From Thermoactinospora rubra (GTDB lineage Bacteria; Actinomycetota; Actinomycetes; Streptosporangiales; Streptosporangiaceae): a DNA stretch of 64,000 nt. The stretch spans positions 1 to 64,000 of the forward strand of contig NZ_KZ084331.1 of assembly GCF_002093975.1 (NCBI RefSeq). The letters run 5' to 3'. Position numbers and translations under genes: made by a program. The notes beneath the pieces were generated by a model. That model did not search any database. It had not been told where the DNA came from and was given only the letters and a program-made list of their open reading frames with translations. Position 1 is the first letter of the stretch. Each line of letters opens with the position of its first letter. Shown here piece after piece: positions 7,749 to 15,285 of this stretch.

Positions 7749-8157
7749 CGTCCTCGACAGGCGGGCCGTGCTGCTGCACGAGAGGGCGGCCGACCGGGAG
7801 GAGGCCATCCGCCGCTGCGGCCGCGTGCTGGTCGAGACCGGCGCCGTCGCCGAGCCGTACATCCAGGCCATGCTGGAAAGAGAACGTTCCATCTCCACCT
7901 ACGTCGGCGAGGGCGTGGCGATCCCGCACGGCGTCTCCCGCGAGCACGTGCTGCGTGACGCGATCTGCGTCGTGCGCTTCCCCGAGGGGCTGGACTGGGA
8001 CGGCGAGCGGGTCACCGTGTGCGTGGGCATCGCCGCGCGCGGCGACGGCCACGTGGCGCTGCTGGCGCAGCTCGCCGAGATCCTGCTCGACCCCGAGCGT
8101 GCCCGCGCGCTGCGCGAGGCCACCGACGTCGACACCGTCATCAAGGAGCTGACATGA
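7741..8157 (+). CDS. PTS EIIA component, mannitol/fructose type
   Basis: A 138-residue EIIA protein. The active-site histidine is in the GEGVAIPHGV motif (about residue 60), typical of the fructose/mannitol EIIA family, and the preceding RERSISTYVG matches the family pattern. The preferred start is the GTG at 7741, whose product VLDVLDRRAVLL gives the normal N-terminus; longer in-frame starts would lie inside the EIIB gene. The last four bases overlap the dehydrogenase ATG. Confidence 0.9.
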   Translation: MLDVLDRRAVLLHERAADREEAIRRCGRVLVETGAVAEPYIQAMLERERSISTYVGEGVAIPHGVSREHVLRDAICVVRFPEGLDWDGERVTVCVGIAARGDGHVALLAQLAEILLDPERARALREATDVDTVIKELT

Positions 8158-9170
8158 AGGTCGCCCGGTTCTACGCCCCCGGCGACATCAGGATCGAGGA
8201 GGCGCCGCCGCCGCGGGGCGACCTCGTCATCAGGGTGCGCAACTGCTCGACCTGCGGCACCGACTACAAGATCTTCCGGCACGGCCACCACCACATCAGG
8301 CCCCCCAGGGTGATGGGGCACGAGATCGCCGGGGAGGTCGTCGGCACGGGCGAGCGCGTGCAGGTCATCGCCGCGATCCCGTGCGGCCGGTGCGGGGAGT
8401 GCCGGCGCGGCCGGATGACCGTCTGCCCGAACCAGGAGTCGATGGGCTACCACTACGACGGCGGCTTCGCCGAGTACATGGCGATCCCCGACAAGGTGGT
8501 GGAGGTGGGCGGCGTCAACCGCATACCGGACAACGTCTCCTTCGCCGAGGCGTCCATGGCCGAGCCGCTGGCCTGCGTCATCAACGGGCAGGAGCTGGCC
8601 GGGGTCGCCGAAGGCGACGACGTGGTCGTCATGGGCGCGGGCCCGATCGGGTGCCTCCACGTACGGCTGGCGCGCGCCCGCGGCGCCGGCCGGGTCTTCC
8701 TCGTCGACGTCAACGCCGACCGGCTGGCGCAGAGCGCGGCGCTGGTGCATCCCGACGAGGCGATCTCCGTGGACGTGGTGGACCAGGTGGGCAAGCTGAC
8801 CGGCGGCCGGGGCGCCGACGTGGTGATCACGGCGGCGGCCTCGGGAGCGGCCCAGGAGCAGGCGCTGGAGATGGCCGCCAGGCGCGGGCGCGTCAGCTTC
8901 TTCGGCGGGCTGCCCAAGGACAACCCCTACATCCGCTGCGACTCCAACCTCATCCACTACCGCGAGCTCACGGTCGTCGGCGCGAACGGCTCCTCGCCCG
9001 AGCACAACGCGGCCGCCCTCGACCTGATCGCCGGCGGCGCGGTGCCCGTCGCGGACCTCATCACCCACCGGCTTCCGCTGGACCGCGTCCTGGACGCCCT
9101 CGACCTGGTCGCCCGCGGCGTCGCCATCAAGGTCACCATCGAGCCCTCTCAGGAGGCAGGTCATGCCTGA
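8154..9170 (+). CDS. Zinc-dependent medium-chain dehydrogenase, probable polyol-phosphate dehydrogenase
   Basis: A 338-residue MDR-superfamily enzyme. Catalytic-zinc ligands are in NCSTCGTDYK (Cys near 38) and GHEIAGEV (His-Glu near 64-65). The structural-zinc cluster CGRCGECRRGRMTVC (about 84-98) is complete, and the Rossmann motif VMGAGPIGCLH lies near 165. Relatives include sorbitol, threonine and galactitol-1-phosphate dehydrogenases. In a PTS operon the likely task is oxidation of the incoming hexitol phosphate to a ketose phosphate, which the upstream kinase then phosphorylates. That role is inferred from context. Confidence 0.85.
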   Translation: MKVARFYAPGDIRIEEAPPPRGDLVIRVRNCSTCGTDYKIFRHGHHHIRPPRVMGHEIAGEVVGTGERVQVIAAIPCGRCGECRRGRMTVCPNQESMGYHYDGGFAEYMAIPDKVVEVGGVNRIPDNVSFAEASMAEPLACVINGQELAGVAEGDDVVVMGAGPIGCLHVRLARARGAGRVFLVDVNADRLAQSAALVHPDEAISVDVVDQVGKLTGGRGADVVITAAASGAAQEQALEMAARRGRVSFFGGLPKDNPYIRCDSNLIHYRELTVVGANGSSPEHNAAALDLIAGGAVPVADLITHRLPLDRVLDALDLVARGVAIKVTIEPSQEAGHA

Positions 9171-9429
9171 ACGCACCGTGGCCGTCGCCTCGCGTACCGG
9201 CCTGCACGCCCGGCCCGCCAAGCTCTTCGTCCAGGAGGCCGCCCGCCTCGGGGTGCCCGTCCAGATCCGGGTCGACGGCCGCAGGCCCGTGCCCGCCACC
9301 AGCATGCTCGGGGTGCTGTCGCTCGGCGCGGTCCAGGGCACGATGGTGACGCTCTCGGCCGAGGGCGACGGCGCGGCGGAGGCGCTCGACGCGCTGGCGG
9401 CGCTCCTGTCGAGGGACCTCGATGAGTGA
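9163..9429 (+). CDS. ptsH: Phosphocarrier protein HPr
   Basis: An 88-residue HPr. The phosphorylatable histidine is in SRTGLHARPAKLF (His near residue 15). The region where a regulatory serine would sit reads ATSMLGVLSLG, so a Ser is present at the position equivalent to Ser46. It shuttles phosphate from Enzyme I to EIIA. It overlaps the dehydrogenase end by eight bases and the Enzyme I start by eight bases. Having a dedicated HPr and EI inside a sugar operon is notable in an actinomycete. Confidence 0.93.
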   Translation: MPERTVAVASRTGLHARPAKLFVQEAARLGVPVQIRVDGRRPVPATSMLGVLSLGAVQGTMVTLSAEGDGAAEALDALAALLSRDLDE

Positions 9430-10999
9430 GCTGACCGGCATCGGGGTGAGCCCGGGCCGCGTCGCGGGGCCCGTCTGCCGCATGGCGGGGCCGCCCGCGC
9501 TGCCCGCCTCGCCGGTGGTCGTCAGGTCCGTGGGCGAGGCGCTGGAGGCCGTCGCCGCCGAGCTCGACCGCCGGGCCGGCGCCGCCTCAGGACCGGCGGC
9601 CGAGATCCTCCAGGCGCAGGCCATGATGGCCGCCGACCCCATGCTGAGGGAGGAGGCCGAACGGCTGGCGGCCGAAGGGCTGGACGCCGCGCACGCGCTC
9701 GACGCCGCCTTCGCCCGGCACCGGCAGGCGCTCGCCGAGCTCGGCGGGTACTTCGCCGAACGGGCCGCCGACCTGGACGACCTTCGCAACCGCGCCGTGG
9801 CCGCCGCCCTCGGCCTGCCCATGCCGGGCATCCCCGCGCCCGGCCGCCCCTTCGTGCTCGTCGCCGAGGACCTCTCCCCGGCCGACACCGCCACGCTGGA
9901 TGAGTCGGTCGTGGCGATCGTCACCGAGAAGGGCGGCCCCACCAGCCACACCGCGATCCTGGCCAGGGCGCGCGGCATCCCCGCGATCGTGGCCTGCGCC
10001 GGCGCGCTGTCGCTCGCCGAGGAGGAGCTGGTGTCGGTCGACGGCGCCGCCGGCCTGCTGCGGACCGGGCTGACCCCCGCCGAGGTGGCGTCCGTCCAGG
10101 CCGCCCACCGCGAGGAGCGGGCCAGGCTGCGGGCCGGCCGGGGACCCGGCCGCACCGCCGACGGCCATCCGGTGCCGCTGATGCTGAACATCGGCTCGGC
10201 CGCCGACCTCGACTTCTGTGCGGACTCCGGCGACAGCGAAGGCGTGGGACTGTTCCGCACCGAGTTCCTCTTCCTCGACCGGCGCACCGAGCCGTCGCTG
10301 GAGGAGCAGGCGGCCGCCTACGCCGAGGTCTTCGCCCGGTGCCCCAAGGTGGTCGTGCGGACGCTCGACGCGGGCACCGACAAGCCCCTGCCGTTCCTCG
10401 GCCTGCCCGGCGAGCCCAACCCCGCCCTGGGCATCCGCGGGCTGCGGGTGGACCGGGTACGGCCCGCCGTACTGGACACGCAGCTGGAGGCCATCGCGCG
10501 GGCGGCCGAGACCGCCACGGCGGACGTCTGGGTCATGGCGCCCATGGTCACCACGTGGCAGGAGGCGGCGGCCTTCGCGGCGGCGGCCCGCGCCAAGGGG
10601 CTGCGCCGGGTCGGCGTGATGGTGGAGGTGCCGGCCGCGGCGCTGATGGCCGACCGGCTGCTGGAGCACGTCGACTTCCTCAGCGTCGGCACCAACGACC
10701 TGGGGCAGTACGCCTTCGCCGCCGACCGGCAGCATCCGGGCCTGGCCGACCTGCTCGATCCCCGCCAGCCCGCCCTGCTGCGGCTCGTGGCCGAGTGCGC
10801 CCGCGCCGGCGCGGCGGCGGGCAAGCCCGTCGGCGTCTGTGGGGAGGCCGCCGGCGACCCCACGCTGGCGCCGATCCTGGTGGGCCTGGGGGTCACCAGC
10901 CTGTCCATGTCGGCGACCTCCGTGCCGGCCGTGCGGGAGGCGCTCGCCGGGCTGACGCTGGAGGAGTGCCGTGATCTCGCCCGGGCCGCGCTCGGCTGA
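9422..10999 (+). CDS. ptsI: PTS Enzyme I (phosphoenolpyruvate-protein phosphotransferase)
   Basis: A 525-residue Enzyme I, slightly short for the family (usually 550-575). The N-terminus GIGVSPGRVAGPV, the phosphohistidine loop GGPTSHTAILARARGIPAIV (about 170-190), the PEP-binding GLFRTEFLFLDR (about 275-287), the metal/PEP site SVGTNDLGQYAFAADR, and the catalytic VGVCGEAAGDP (Cys near 475) are all present. It autophosphorylates from PEP and feeds HPr. It is the last gene of the operon. Confidence 0.93.
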   Translation: MSELTGIGVSPGRVAGPVCRMAGPPALPASPVVVRSVGEALEAVAAELDRRAGAASGPAAEILQAQAMMAADPMLREEAERLAAEGLDAAHALDAAFARHRQALAELGGYFAERAADLDDLRNRAVAAALGLPMPGIPAPGRPFVLVAEDLSPADTATLDESVVAIVTEKGGPTSHTAILARARGIPAIVACAGALSLAEEELVSVDGAAGLLRTGLTPAEVASVQAAHREERARLRAGRGPGRTADGHPVPLMLNIGSAADLDFCADSGDSEGVGLFRTEFLFLDRRTEPSLEEQAAAYAEVFARCPKVVVRTLDAGTDKPLPFLGLPGEPNPALGIRGLRVDRVRPAVLDTQLEAIARAAETATADVWVMAPMVTTWQEAAAFAAAARAKGLRRVGVMVEVPAAALMADRLLEHVDFLSVGTNDLGQYAFAADRQHPGLADLLDPRQPALLRLVAECARAGAAAGKPVGVCGEAAGDPTLAPILVGLGVTSLSMSATSVPAVREALAGLTLEECRDLARAALG

Positions 11000-11027
11000 C
11001 CGTGAGGCAGCCGGCGCGGCCGGACCG

Positions 11028-11981
11028 TCATCGGGTGATGACGCCCGCCCCCACCAGCCAGTCCACGGCCTCGGCCACCGCCTCCAGCGAGGTGTGACGC
11101 GGCCGGTGCCCCAGCAGCCGCGCCGCCTTCTCCATGCTGCAGTACGGGCTGTGCGCCAGGTGGTCGTAGGTGATCCGGGCGTCCTCCTCCGAGACCGTCT
11201 CCCGCCACCGCTCCCACGGCAGGAAGGCCAGCTTCGCCGTCCGCCCGAACCACCCGGCCACCGCCTCGGCGTAGCCGCGCAGCGTCAGCGCCGTGGCCGC
11301 CACCGAGTGGAAGCTCTCCCCCACCGACACCGACGGGTTGGCCAGCGCGTCCATGAACAGGCGGGCCACGTCGTCGGCGTGGACGTGCTGGACCATCTCC
11401 ATGCCGAGGTTCGGCAGCGTCACCTCGGCCCCGTCGGCCAGCGCCTGGAAGACGGCCGGGTTGAGGTTCCCCGCCGGGTTGATCGGCACCCACCCGGGAC
11501 CGGTGATGTGACCGGGGTGGACGACCGTCGCGGGAAAACCGTCGCGACGGGCCCGGTCCAGCAGGTACGCCTCGATGGCCGCCTTGCGCCTGCCGTACTC
11601 GCCGATCGGCCGCCGGGGCCGGTCCTCCGTCGTCGGAGCGCAGGCGGTCGGCCCGTGCACCCAGATCGTGCCGCAGTGCAGGAAGTGCCGCACCCGTCCC
11701 GCCAGCGCCGTGGCGAGCTGCTCGGCGCTGGACTCCTGGAAGCAGATCAGGTCGATGACCGCGTCGGGCTCCAGCTCGGCGATCCGCCTGCCGAACCTGC
11801 CCTCGGCCTCCTCGCCCTCGCGGTCCGCCACCACCGTGGTGACCTGCCGCCAGGCCCCATGCTGCCGGTACGGCTCCCGCCTGCCCCGGCTGACCGCGAC
11901 GACGTCGTGCCCGGCGCCGACCAGCCGGGGAACCAGGTAGGTCCCGATGTGACCGCTGGCGCCGATGACCACCACACGCAT
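11028..11981 (-). CDS. NAD-dependent epimerase/dehydratase family protein
   Basis: A 317-residue extended-SDR-like protein. The N-terminal Rossmann motif is MRVVVIGASGHIGTYLVPRL. A central YGRRKAAIEAYLL stretch gives the Tyr-x-x-x-Lys pair (about residues 135-139), and NPAGNLNPAVFQ and HVHADDVARLFMDAL follow. The internal ATG at 11981 is preferred because it places the glycine motif at the N-terminus; upstream in-frame codons add an arginine-rich, unfolded-looking tail. The substrate cannot be told from sequence; a nucleotide-sugar or isoprenoid-type substrate is possible. Confidence 0.8.
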   Translation of the reverse strand: MRVVVIGASGHIGTYLVPRLVGAGHDVVAVSRGRREPYRQHGAWRQVTTVVADREGEEAEGRFGRRIAELEPDAVIDLICFQESSAEQLATALAGRVRHFLHCGTIWVHGPTACAPTTEDRPRRPIGEYGRRKAAIEAYLLDRARRDGFPATVVHPGHITGPGWVPINPAGNLNPAVFQALADGAEVTLPNLGMEMVQHVHADDVARLFMDALANPSVSVGESFHSVAATALTLRGYAEAVAGWFGRTAKLAFLPWERWRETVSEEDARITYDHLAHSPYCSMEKAARLLGHRPRHTSLEAVAEAVDWLVGAGVITR

Positions 11982-12164
11982 GCGATCAACCCTAGGCGAT
12001 CGGCCCGCCGCCACCCAGTGGCCGTCCGAAGCGGTATCAGACGGTGCACGCCGGCACACGAGCCGCATTTACGGCGGTTTTAAGAAACCTGGTGCACTGT
12101 TGTCCCTGTATACGTCGCTGTATAGCCGTGGCTTGTCCCCCTCTAGCCATCGGGAGGAAGCACG

Positions 12165-12815
12165 ATGACCCCTGGGCCGGACGGATTCAGCACCGCGGAA
12201 ACGCTGGCGAACGAGCCGCCCAGGCGCCGCTTCCCCCGCTCCCTGCTGATCACCGCCGCCACCGCGCTCGCCTTGCTCACGGGCGCCGGCGTCGCCACCG
12301 CGGCGGCGCTCTCGCCCTCGCCGTCCCCGGCTCCCACGGCGGGTGACACCGCGTCACCGAGCCCGTCCGAACCGCCTTCCGACAGGGTGCGGGGCTGGGG
12401 CCGGGGCCACCGGCTGGGCTTCGGCGGCCCGGCTCTCCACGGCGAGTTCGTCGTGCCCGACGGCCAGGGCGGGTACGTCACCGTCGCCACCCAGTACGGC
12501 GACGTCACGGCCGTCGACCAGGACTCGGTCACGGTCAGGAGTGAGGACGGCTACACCAAGGAGTACGCGGTCACCGCCGACACCCGGATCAACCGGGGCA
12601 GCACGGGCATCGACGCGATCAAGGCCGGGCAGAAGGTCCTGGTCCGGGCGAAGGTGGACGGCGGCACGGCCACCGCCCTCGCGATCCGCGACGCGTCCAT
12701 GCGCGAGGAGCGGGGCCGGCACGGCAGGCCCGGCCGCTGGCACCGCGACCACCAGCCCGTCCAGCCGCCGAGCTCCTCCCCCGCGCCGACCCCGTCGCCC
12801 ACGGCGACCTCCTGA
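12165..12815 (+). CDS. Membrane-anchored or secreted DUF5666-like protein
   Basis: A 216-residue protein. A positively charged segment RRRFPRSLL precedes a hydrophobic helix (ITAATALALLTGAGVATAAA, about residues 28-48), a signal or anchor. A Pro/Ser/Thr-rich linker follows, then a beta-rich domain (about 95-170) with GDVTAVDQDSVTVRSEDG, YAVTADTRINRG and GQKVLVRAKVDGGTATALAI, the DUF5666 pattern. The C-terminal tail is His/Arg-rich and then Pro/Ser-rich. The function is unknown. GGAGG precedes the ATG. The stop lies in an 8-bp tandem repeat. Confidence 0.8.
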   Translation: MTPGPDGFSTAETLANEPPRRRFPRSLLITAATALALLTGAGVATAAALSPSPSPAPTAGDTASPSPSEPPSDRVRGWGRGHRLGFGGPALHGEFVVPDGQGGYVTVATQYGDVTAVDQDSVTVRSEDGYTKEYAVTADTRINRGSTGIDAIKAGQKVLVRAKVDGGTATALAIRDASMREERGRHGRPGRWHRDHQPVQPPSSSPAPTPSPTATS

Positions 12816-12832
12816 CCTCCTGACCTCCTGAC
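12809..12832. repeat. 8-bp tandem repeat, three copies, spanning a stop codon
   Basis: CTCCTGAC is repeated exactly at 12809-12816, 12817-12824 and 12825-12832. The TGA stop of the DUF5666-like gene is in the first copy. Confidence 0.85.
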
Positions 12833-12854
12833 CGCCAGGCGGGCCGGGACCTGA

Positions 12855-14990
12855 TCACTGGTAGACGCGCACGTAGTCGACCAGCATCCGGGCCGGGAAC
12901 GGCGTGCCGGCGTCCGGCGGGCCGGGCCAGTCGCCCCCGACCGCGAGGTTGAGGATGATGTAGAAGGGGTGGTCGAAGACCCACGGGCCGCGGGTCCGCT
13001 CGACCTGCTCCTTGTCGACGGTGAAGACCGTCCGGCCGTCCAGCGTGTAGGTGATGCCCCTGCTGTTCCACGTGGCCGCCCAGACGTGGAAGTCGTCGGA
13101 GAAGTCCGCGTTGCCGGGCAGCGTGTACGGCGAGCCGATGCCGCCGCCGCCGTGGTAGGCGGGCGCGTGGATCGTGGAGTAGGCCGTCTTCACGTCCCTG
13201 CCGAGGATCTCCATGATGTCGATCTCGCCGTTGTACGGCCACGGCCGCCCGGTGAGGAAGTCGGCGCCCATCATCCAGAACGCCGGCCACAGGCCGTTGC
13301 CCTTGGGCACCTTGATGCGCGCCTCGACCCGGCCGTAGGTGAAGTGGAACTTGTTGCCGGTGTTCATCCGCGCCGAGGTGTACTGGCACGTGGTGCTCCC
13401 GGTGAGCGGGTCGGCCGGGCAGGTGGAGCCGGGCGTGGCCTGCTTGCGCGCCTCCAGCACCAGGAAGCCGTCGCCGTCCATCCAGGCGTTGTCGTGATCG
13501 GTGTAGTACTCCAGCTCGTTGTTGGGCCCGGTGCCGGGGTCGGCGGTCCACTTGGCGGGGTCGGGCTTAGCGCCGGCCGGGCCGTCGAACTCGTCGCTCC
13601 ACACCAGCCTCGGCGGGTCGGCGGGATCGGCGGGGAGGGGCGGGGGCGTGATGGGGTCGCCTCCCGTTCCGTACACCTGGAACTCCCACAGTGAGTAGCC
13701 GTAGGGCGTGGCCCGCTCGGTGCCGTACATGCGCACGTAGCGGCCGCTGCCCGTCACGTTCAGGGTCTGCTTGAACCCGGTCCCCGACGTGGTGGAGTAG
13801 ATCGGGGTCCAGGCCGAGGCGTTGTCGGAGACCTGGATCTGGAAGGACCTGGCGTAGGCGGGATCCCACTGCAGCACGACCTGGGTGATCCGCGCGGGCG
13901 CGCCCAGGTCGACGTAGATCCAGCCCGGGTCGGTCCAGCCGGTGGTGGAGCTGGTCGCCCAGCGGGTGGCGGGGTCGCGGTCGAAGGCCCTGGCCGGGGT
14001 GCATTCCCAGCAGTTGGAGTCGTGCTGGGAGCTGGAGGCGACACCCGGCCTGCCGTACGACAGCAGGGTGGGCTCGTCCTGGCCGGAGCCGGTGGTGTGG
14101 ACGGCGAACTCCCACAGCGAGTAGCCGTACGGCGTGGCGCGGGCCGTGCCGTACATCCGCACGTAGCGGCCGGTGCCGGACACGGTGAGGGTCTGGGTGC
14201 CGCCCGTGCCGGTCGTAGTGGAGTAGATCGTGGTCCACGCCGAGGCGTCGGCGGAGACCTGGATCTGGAAGGCCGAGGCATAGGCGGCCTCCCAGGACAG
14301 GGTCACGGCGCAGACGATCTTGGCGGATCCGAGGTCCACGCGCAGCCACTGGGGATCGGAGAACTGGCTCGACCAGCGGGTTCCCGGGTCGCCATCGACG
14401 GCCCGGTCCGGTCCGTGTGCCGCGCTCTCGGACGATGAGGCGGTCGCCGGGCGTCCCTGGGCGGCGTTCGCCGTGCCGCATCCGGACGATCCGGGCGTGC
14501 CGTACACCTGGAACTCCCACAGCGAGTAGCCGTACGGCGTGGCGCGGGCCGTGCCGTACATGCGCACATAGCGGCCGGTGCCGGACACGGTGAGGGTCTG
14601 GGTGCCGCCCGTGCCGGTCGTGGTGGAGTAGATCGTGGTCCACGCCGAGGCGTCGGCGGAGACCTGGATCTGGAAGGCCGAGGCGTGGGCGGCCTCCCAG
14701 CGCAGCACCACCTGGGTGATGGACGAGGCGGCGCCCAGGTCGACCTGGATCCACTGGGGGTCGGAGAACTGGCTGGACCAGCGCGTGCCGGGGTCGCCGT
14801 CGACGGCGGCGGCGGGCGCGAGCGCGGCGCTCTCCGAAGACGAGGCGGTGACGGGCTTGCCCTGGGAGAGCAGGGCGTCGGCGGCTCCGGCCGGGGCGGC
14901 GGCGAGCCAGCAGCTCGCCAGCGCGAGAACCGTGGCGAGTAACGCGGATAACGCCGAGCGTGGCGCGCCTGGGGGACGGGATGGACGCAC
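12855..14990 (-). CDS. Secreted GH16 beta-glucanase with three discoidin (F5/8 type C) modules
   Basis: A 711-residue secreted enzyme. The signal peptide is about residues 1-37 (ALSALLATVLALASCWLAAA, ending AGA). Three tandem F5/8C (CBM32-like) modules of about 135 residues follow, each with DGDPGTRWSSQFSDPQW-type and RYVRMYGTARATPYGYSLWE-type motifs. A GH16 catalytic domain occupies about 455-711: WSDEFDGPAG, then NGEIDIMEILG near 586-596 with the nucleophile and acid/base Glu. GH16 enzymes of this type cleave beta-1,3 or mixed-linkage glucans such as laminarin. It is divergent from the sugar-uptake operon and shares its operator region, so the enzyme probably generates the imported oligosaccharides. 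Confidence 0.9.
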   Translation of the reverse strand: MRPSRPPGAPRSALSALLATVLALASCWLAAAPAGAADALLSQGKPVTASSSESAALAPAAAVDGDPGTRWSSQFSDPQWIQVDLGAASSITQVVLRWEAAHASAFQIQVSADASAWTTIYSTTTGTGGTQTLTVSGTGRYVRMYGTARATPYGYSLWEFQVYGTPGSSGCGTANAAQGRPATASSSESAAHGPDRAVDGDPGTRWSSQFSDPQWLRVDLGSAKIVCAVTLSWEAAYASAFQIQVSADASAWTTIYSTTTGTGGTQTLTVSGTGRYVRMYGTARATPYGYSLWEFAVHTTGSGQDEPTLLSYGRPGVASSSQHDSNCWECTPARAFDRDPATRWATSSTTGWTDPGWIYVDLGAPARITQVVLQWDPAYARSFQIQVSDNASAWTPIYSTTSGTGFKQTLNVTGSGRYVRMYGTERATPYGYSLWEFQVYGTGGDPITPPPLPADPADPPRLVWSDEFDGPAGAKPDPAKWTADPGTGPNNELEYYTDHDNAWMDGDGFLVLEARKQATPGSTCPADPLTGSTTCQYTSARMNTGNKFHFTYGRVEARIKVPKGNGLWPAFWMMGADFLTGRPWPYNGEIDIMEILGRDVKTAYSTIHAPAYHGGGGIGSPYTLPGNADFSDDFHVWAATWNSRGITYTLDGRTVFTVDKEQVERTRGPWVFDHPFYIILNLAVGGDWPGPPDAGTPFPARMLVDYVRVYQ
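14107..14300. repeat. Near-identical DNA repeat within the GH16 gene (copy in discoidin module 2)
   Basis: This stretch matches 14512-14705 almost base for base at an offset of 405 bp (135 codons). Modules 1 and 2 are therefore a recent duplication or have been homogenised by gene conversion, while module 3 (about 13676-13860) is clearly more diverged. Confidence 0.8.
14512..14705. repeat. Near-identical DNA repeat within the GH16 gene (copy in discoidin module 1)
   Basis: Partner of 14107-14300; the two differ at only a handful of positions, such as the TGGGC/TAGGC codon junction at their ends. Confidence 0.8.
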
Positions 14991-15019
14991 TTTCGGCTCC
15001 TCGGGGGTGGAGACGGCTG

Positions 15020-15033
15020 AGGGAGCGCTCCCT
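15020..15033. promoter_or_regulatory. LacI/CebR-type operator 1
   Basis: AGGGAGCGCTCCCT is a perfect 14-bp palindrome with the central CGCT/AGCG typical of LacI-family sites. It differs only in its outermost bases from the known Streptomyces CebR box TGGGAGCGCTCCCA. It lies just upstream of the GH16 start. Confidence 0.8.
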
Positions 15034-15095
15034 GAGTGCCCAGAGCGTGACCCCTGGTCGATGCCCTGTCAAGACCCTCGCGTCACCTGCTCGTA

Positions 15096-15125
15096 ACCAT
15101 AGAGTATGGGAGAGCGCTCTCACAA
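15096..15125 (-). promoter_or_regulatory. Candidate promoter of the GH16 gene
   Basis: On the reverse strand, TTGTGA (15120-15125) and TATGGT (15096-15101) are separated by 18 bases. Operator 2 lies between the two elements. Confidence 0.45.
15109..15122. promoter_or_regulatory. LacI/CebR-type operator 2
   Basis: GAGAGCGCTCTC at 15110-15121 is a perfect 12-bp palindrome. It sits inside the spacer of the predicted GH16 promoter. Confidence 0.75.
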
Positions 15126-15150
15126 GAGGCGAATTTAGGCGACTTATCCT

Positions 15151-15168
15151 CTGGAGAACGTTCTCCAG
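15151..15168. promoter_or_regulatory. LacI-type operator 3
   Basis: CTGGAGAACGTTCTCCAG is a perfect 18-bp palindrome with a central CG, the longest of the four sites in this intergenic region. Its inner half-site (AGAACG) differs from that of the others (GGAGCG or GAGCG), so it may bind a different or additional LacI-family protein. Confidence 0.7.
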
Positions 15169-15206
15169 ATCGAGGCTCACAGGACTCTCCGTTACCAAGG
15201 CGTGTC

Positions 15207-15236
15207 TTGACACCGAACGCACCCCGCACAGACCCT
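15207..15236 (+). promoter_or_regulatory. Candidate promoter of the sugar-uptake operon
   Basis: TTGACA at 15207-15212 is followed, after 18 bases, by a weak -10 GACCCT at 15231-15236. Operator 4 begins five bases downstream, over the expected transcription start. Confidence 0.45.
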
Positions 15237-15240
15237 TCTC

Positions 15241-15254
15241 AGGGAGCGCTCCCT
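15241..15254. promoter_or_regulatory. LacI/CebR-type operator 4
   Basis: AGGGAGCGCTCCCT, identical to operator 1, placed between the predicted promoter and the start of the binding-protein gene. Confidence 0.8.
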
Positions 15255-15285
15255 CCATGATCATTTAGAGCCCAAGGAGGGTTCG

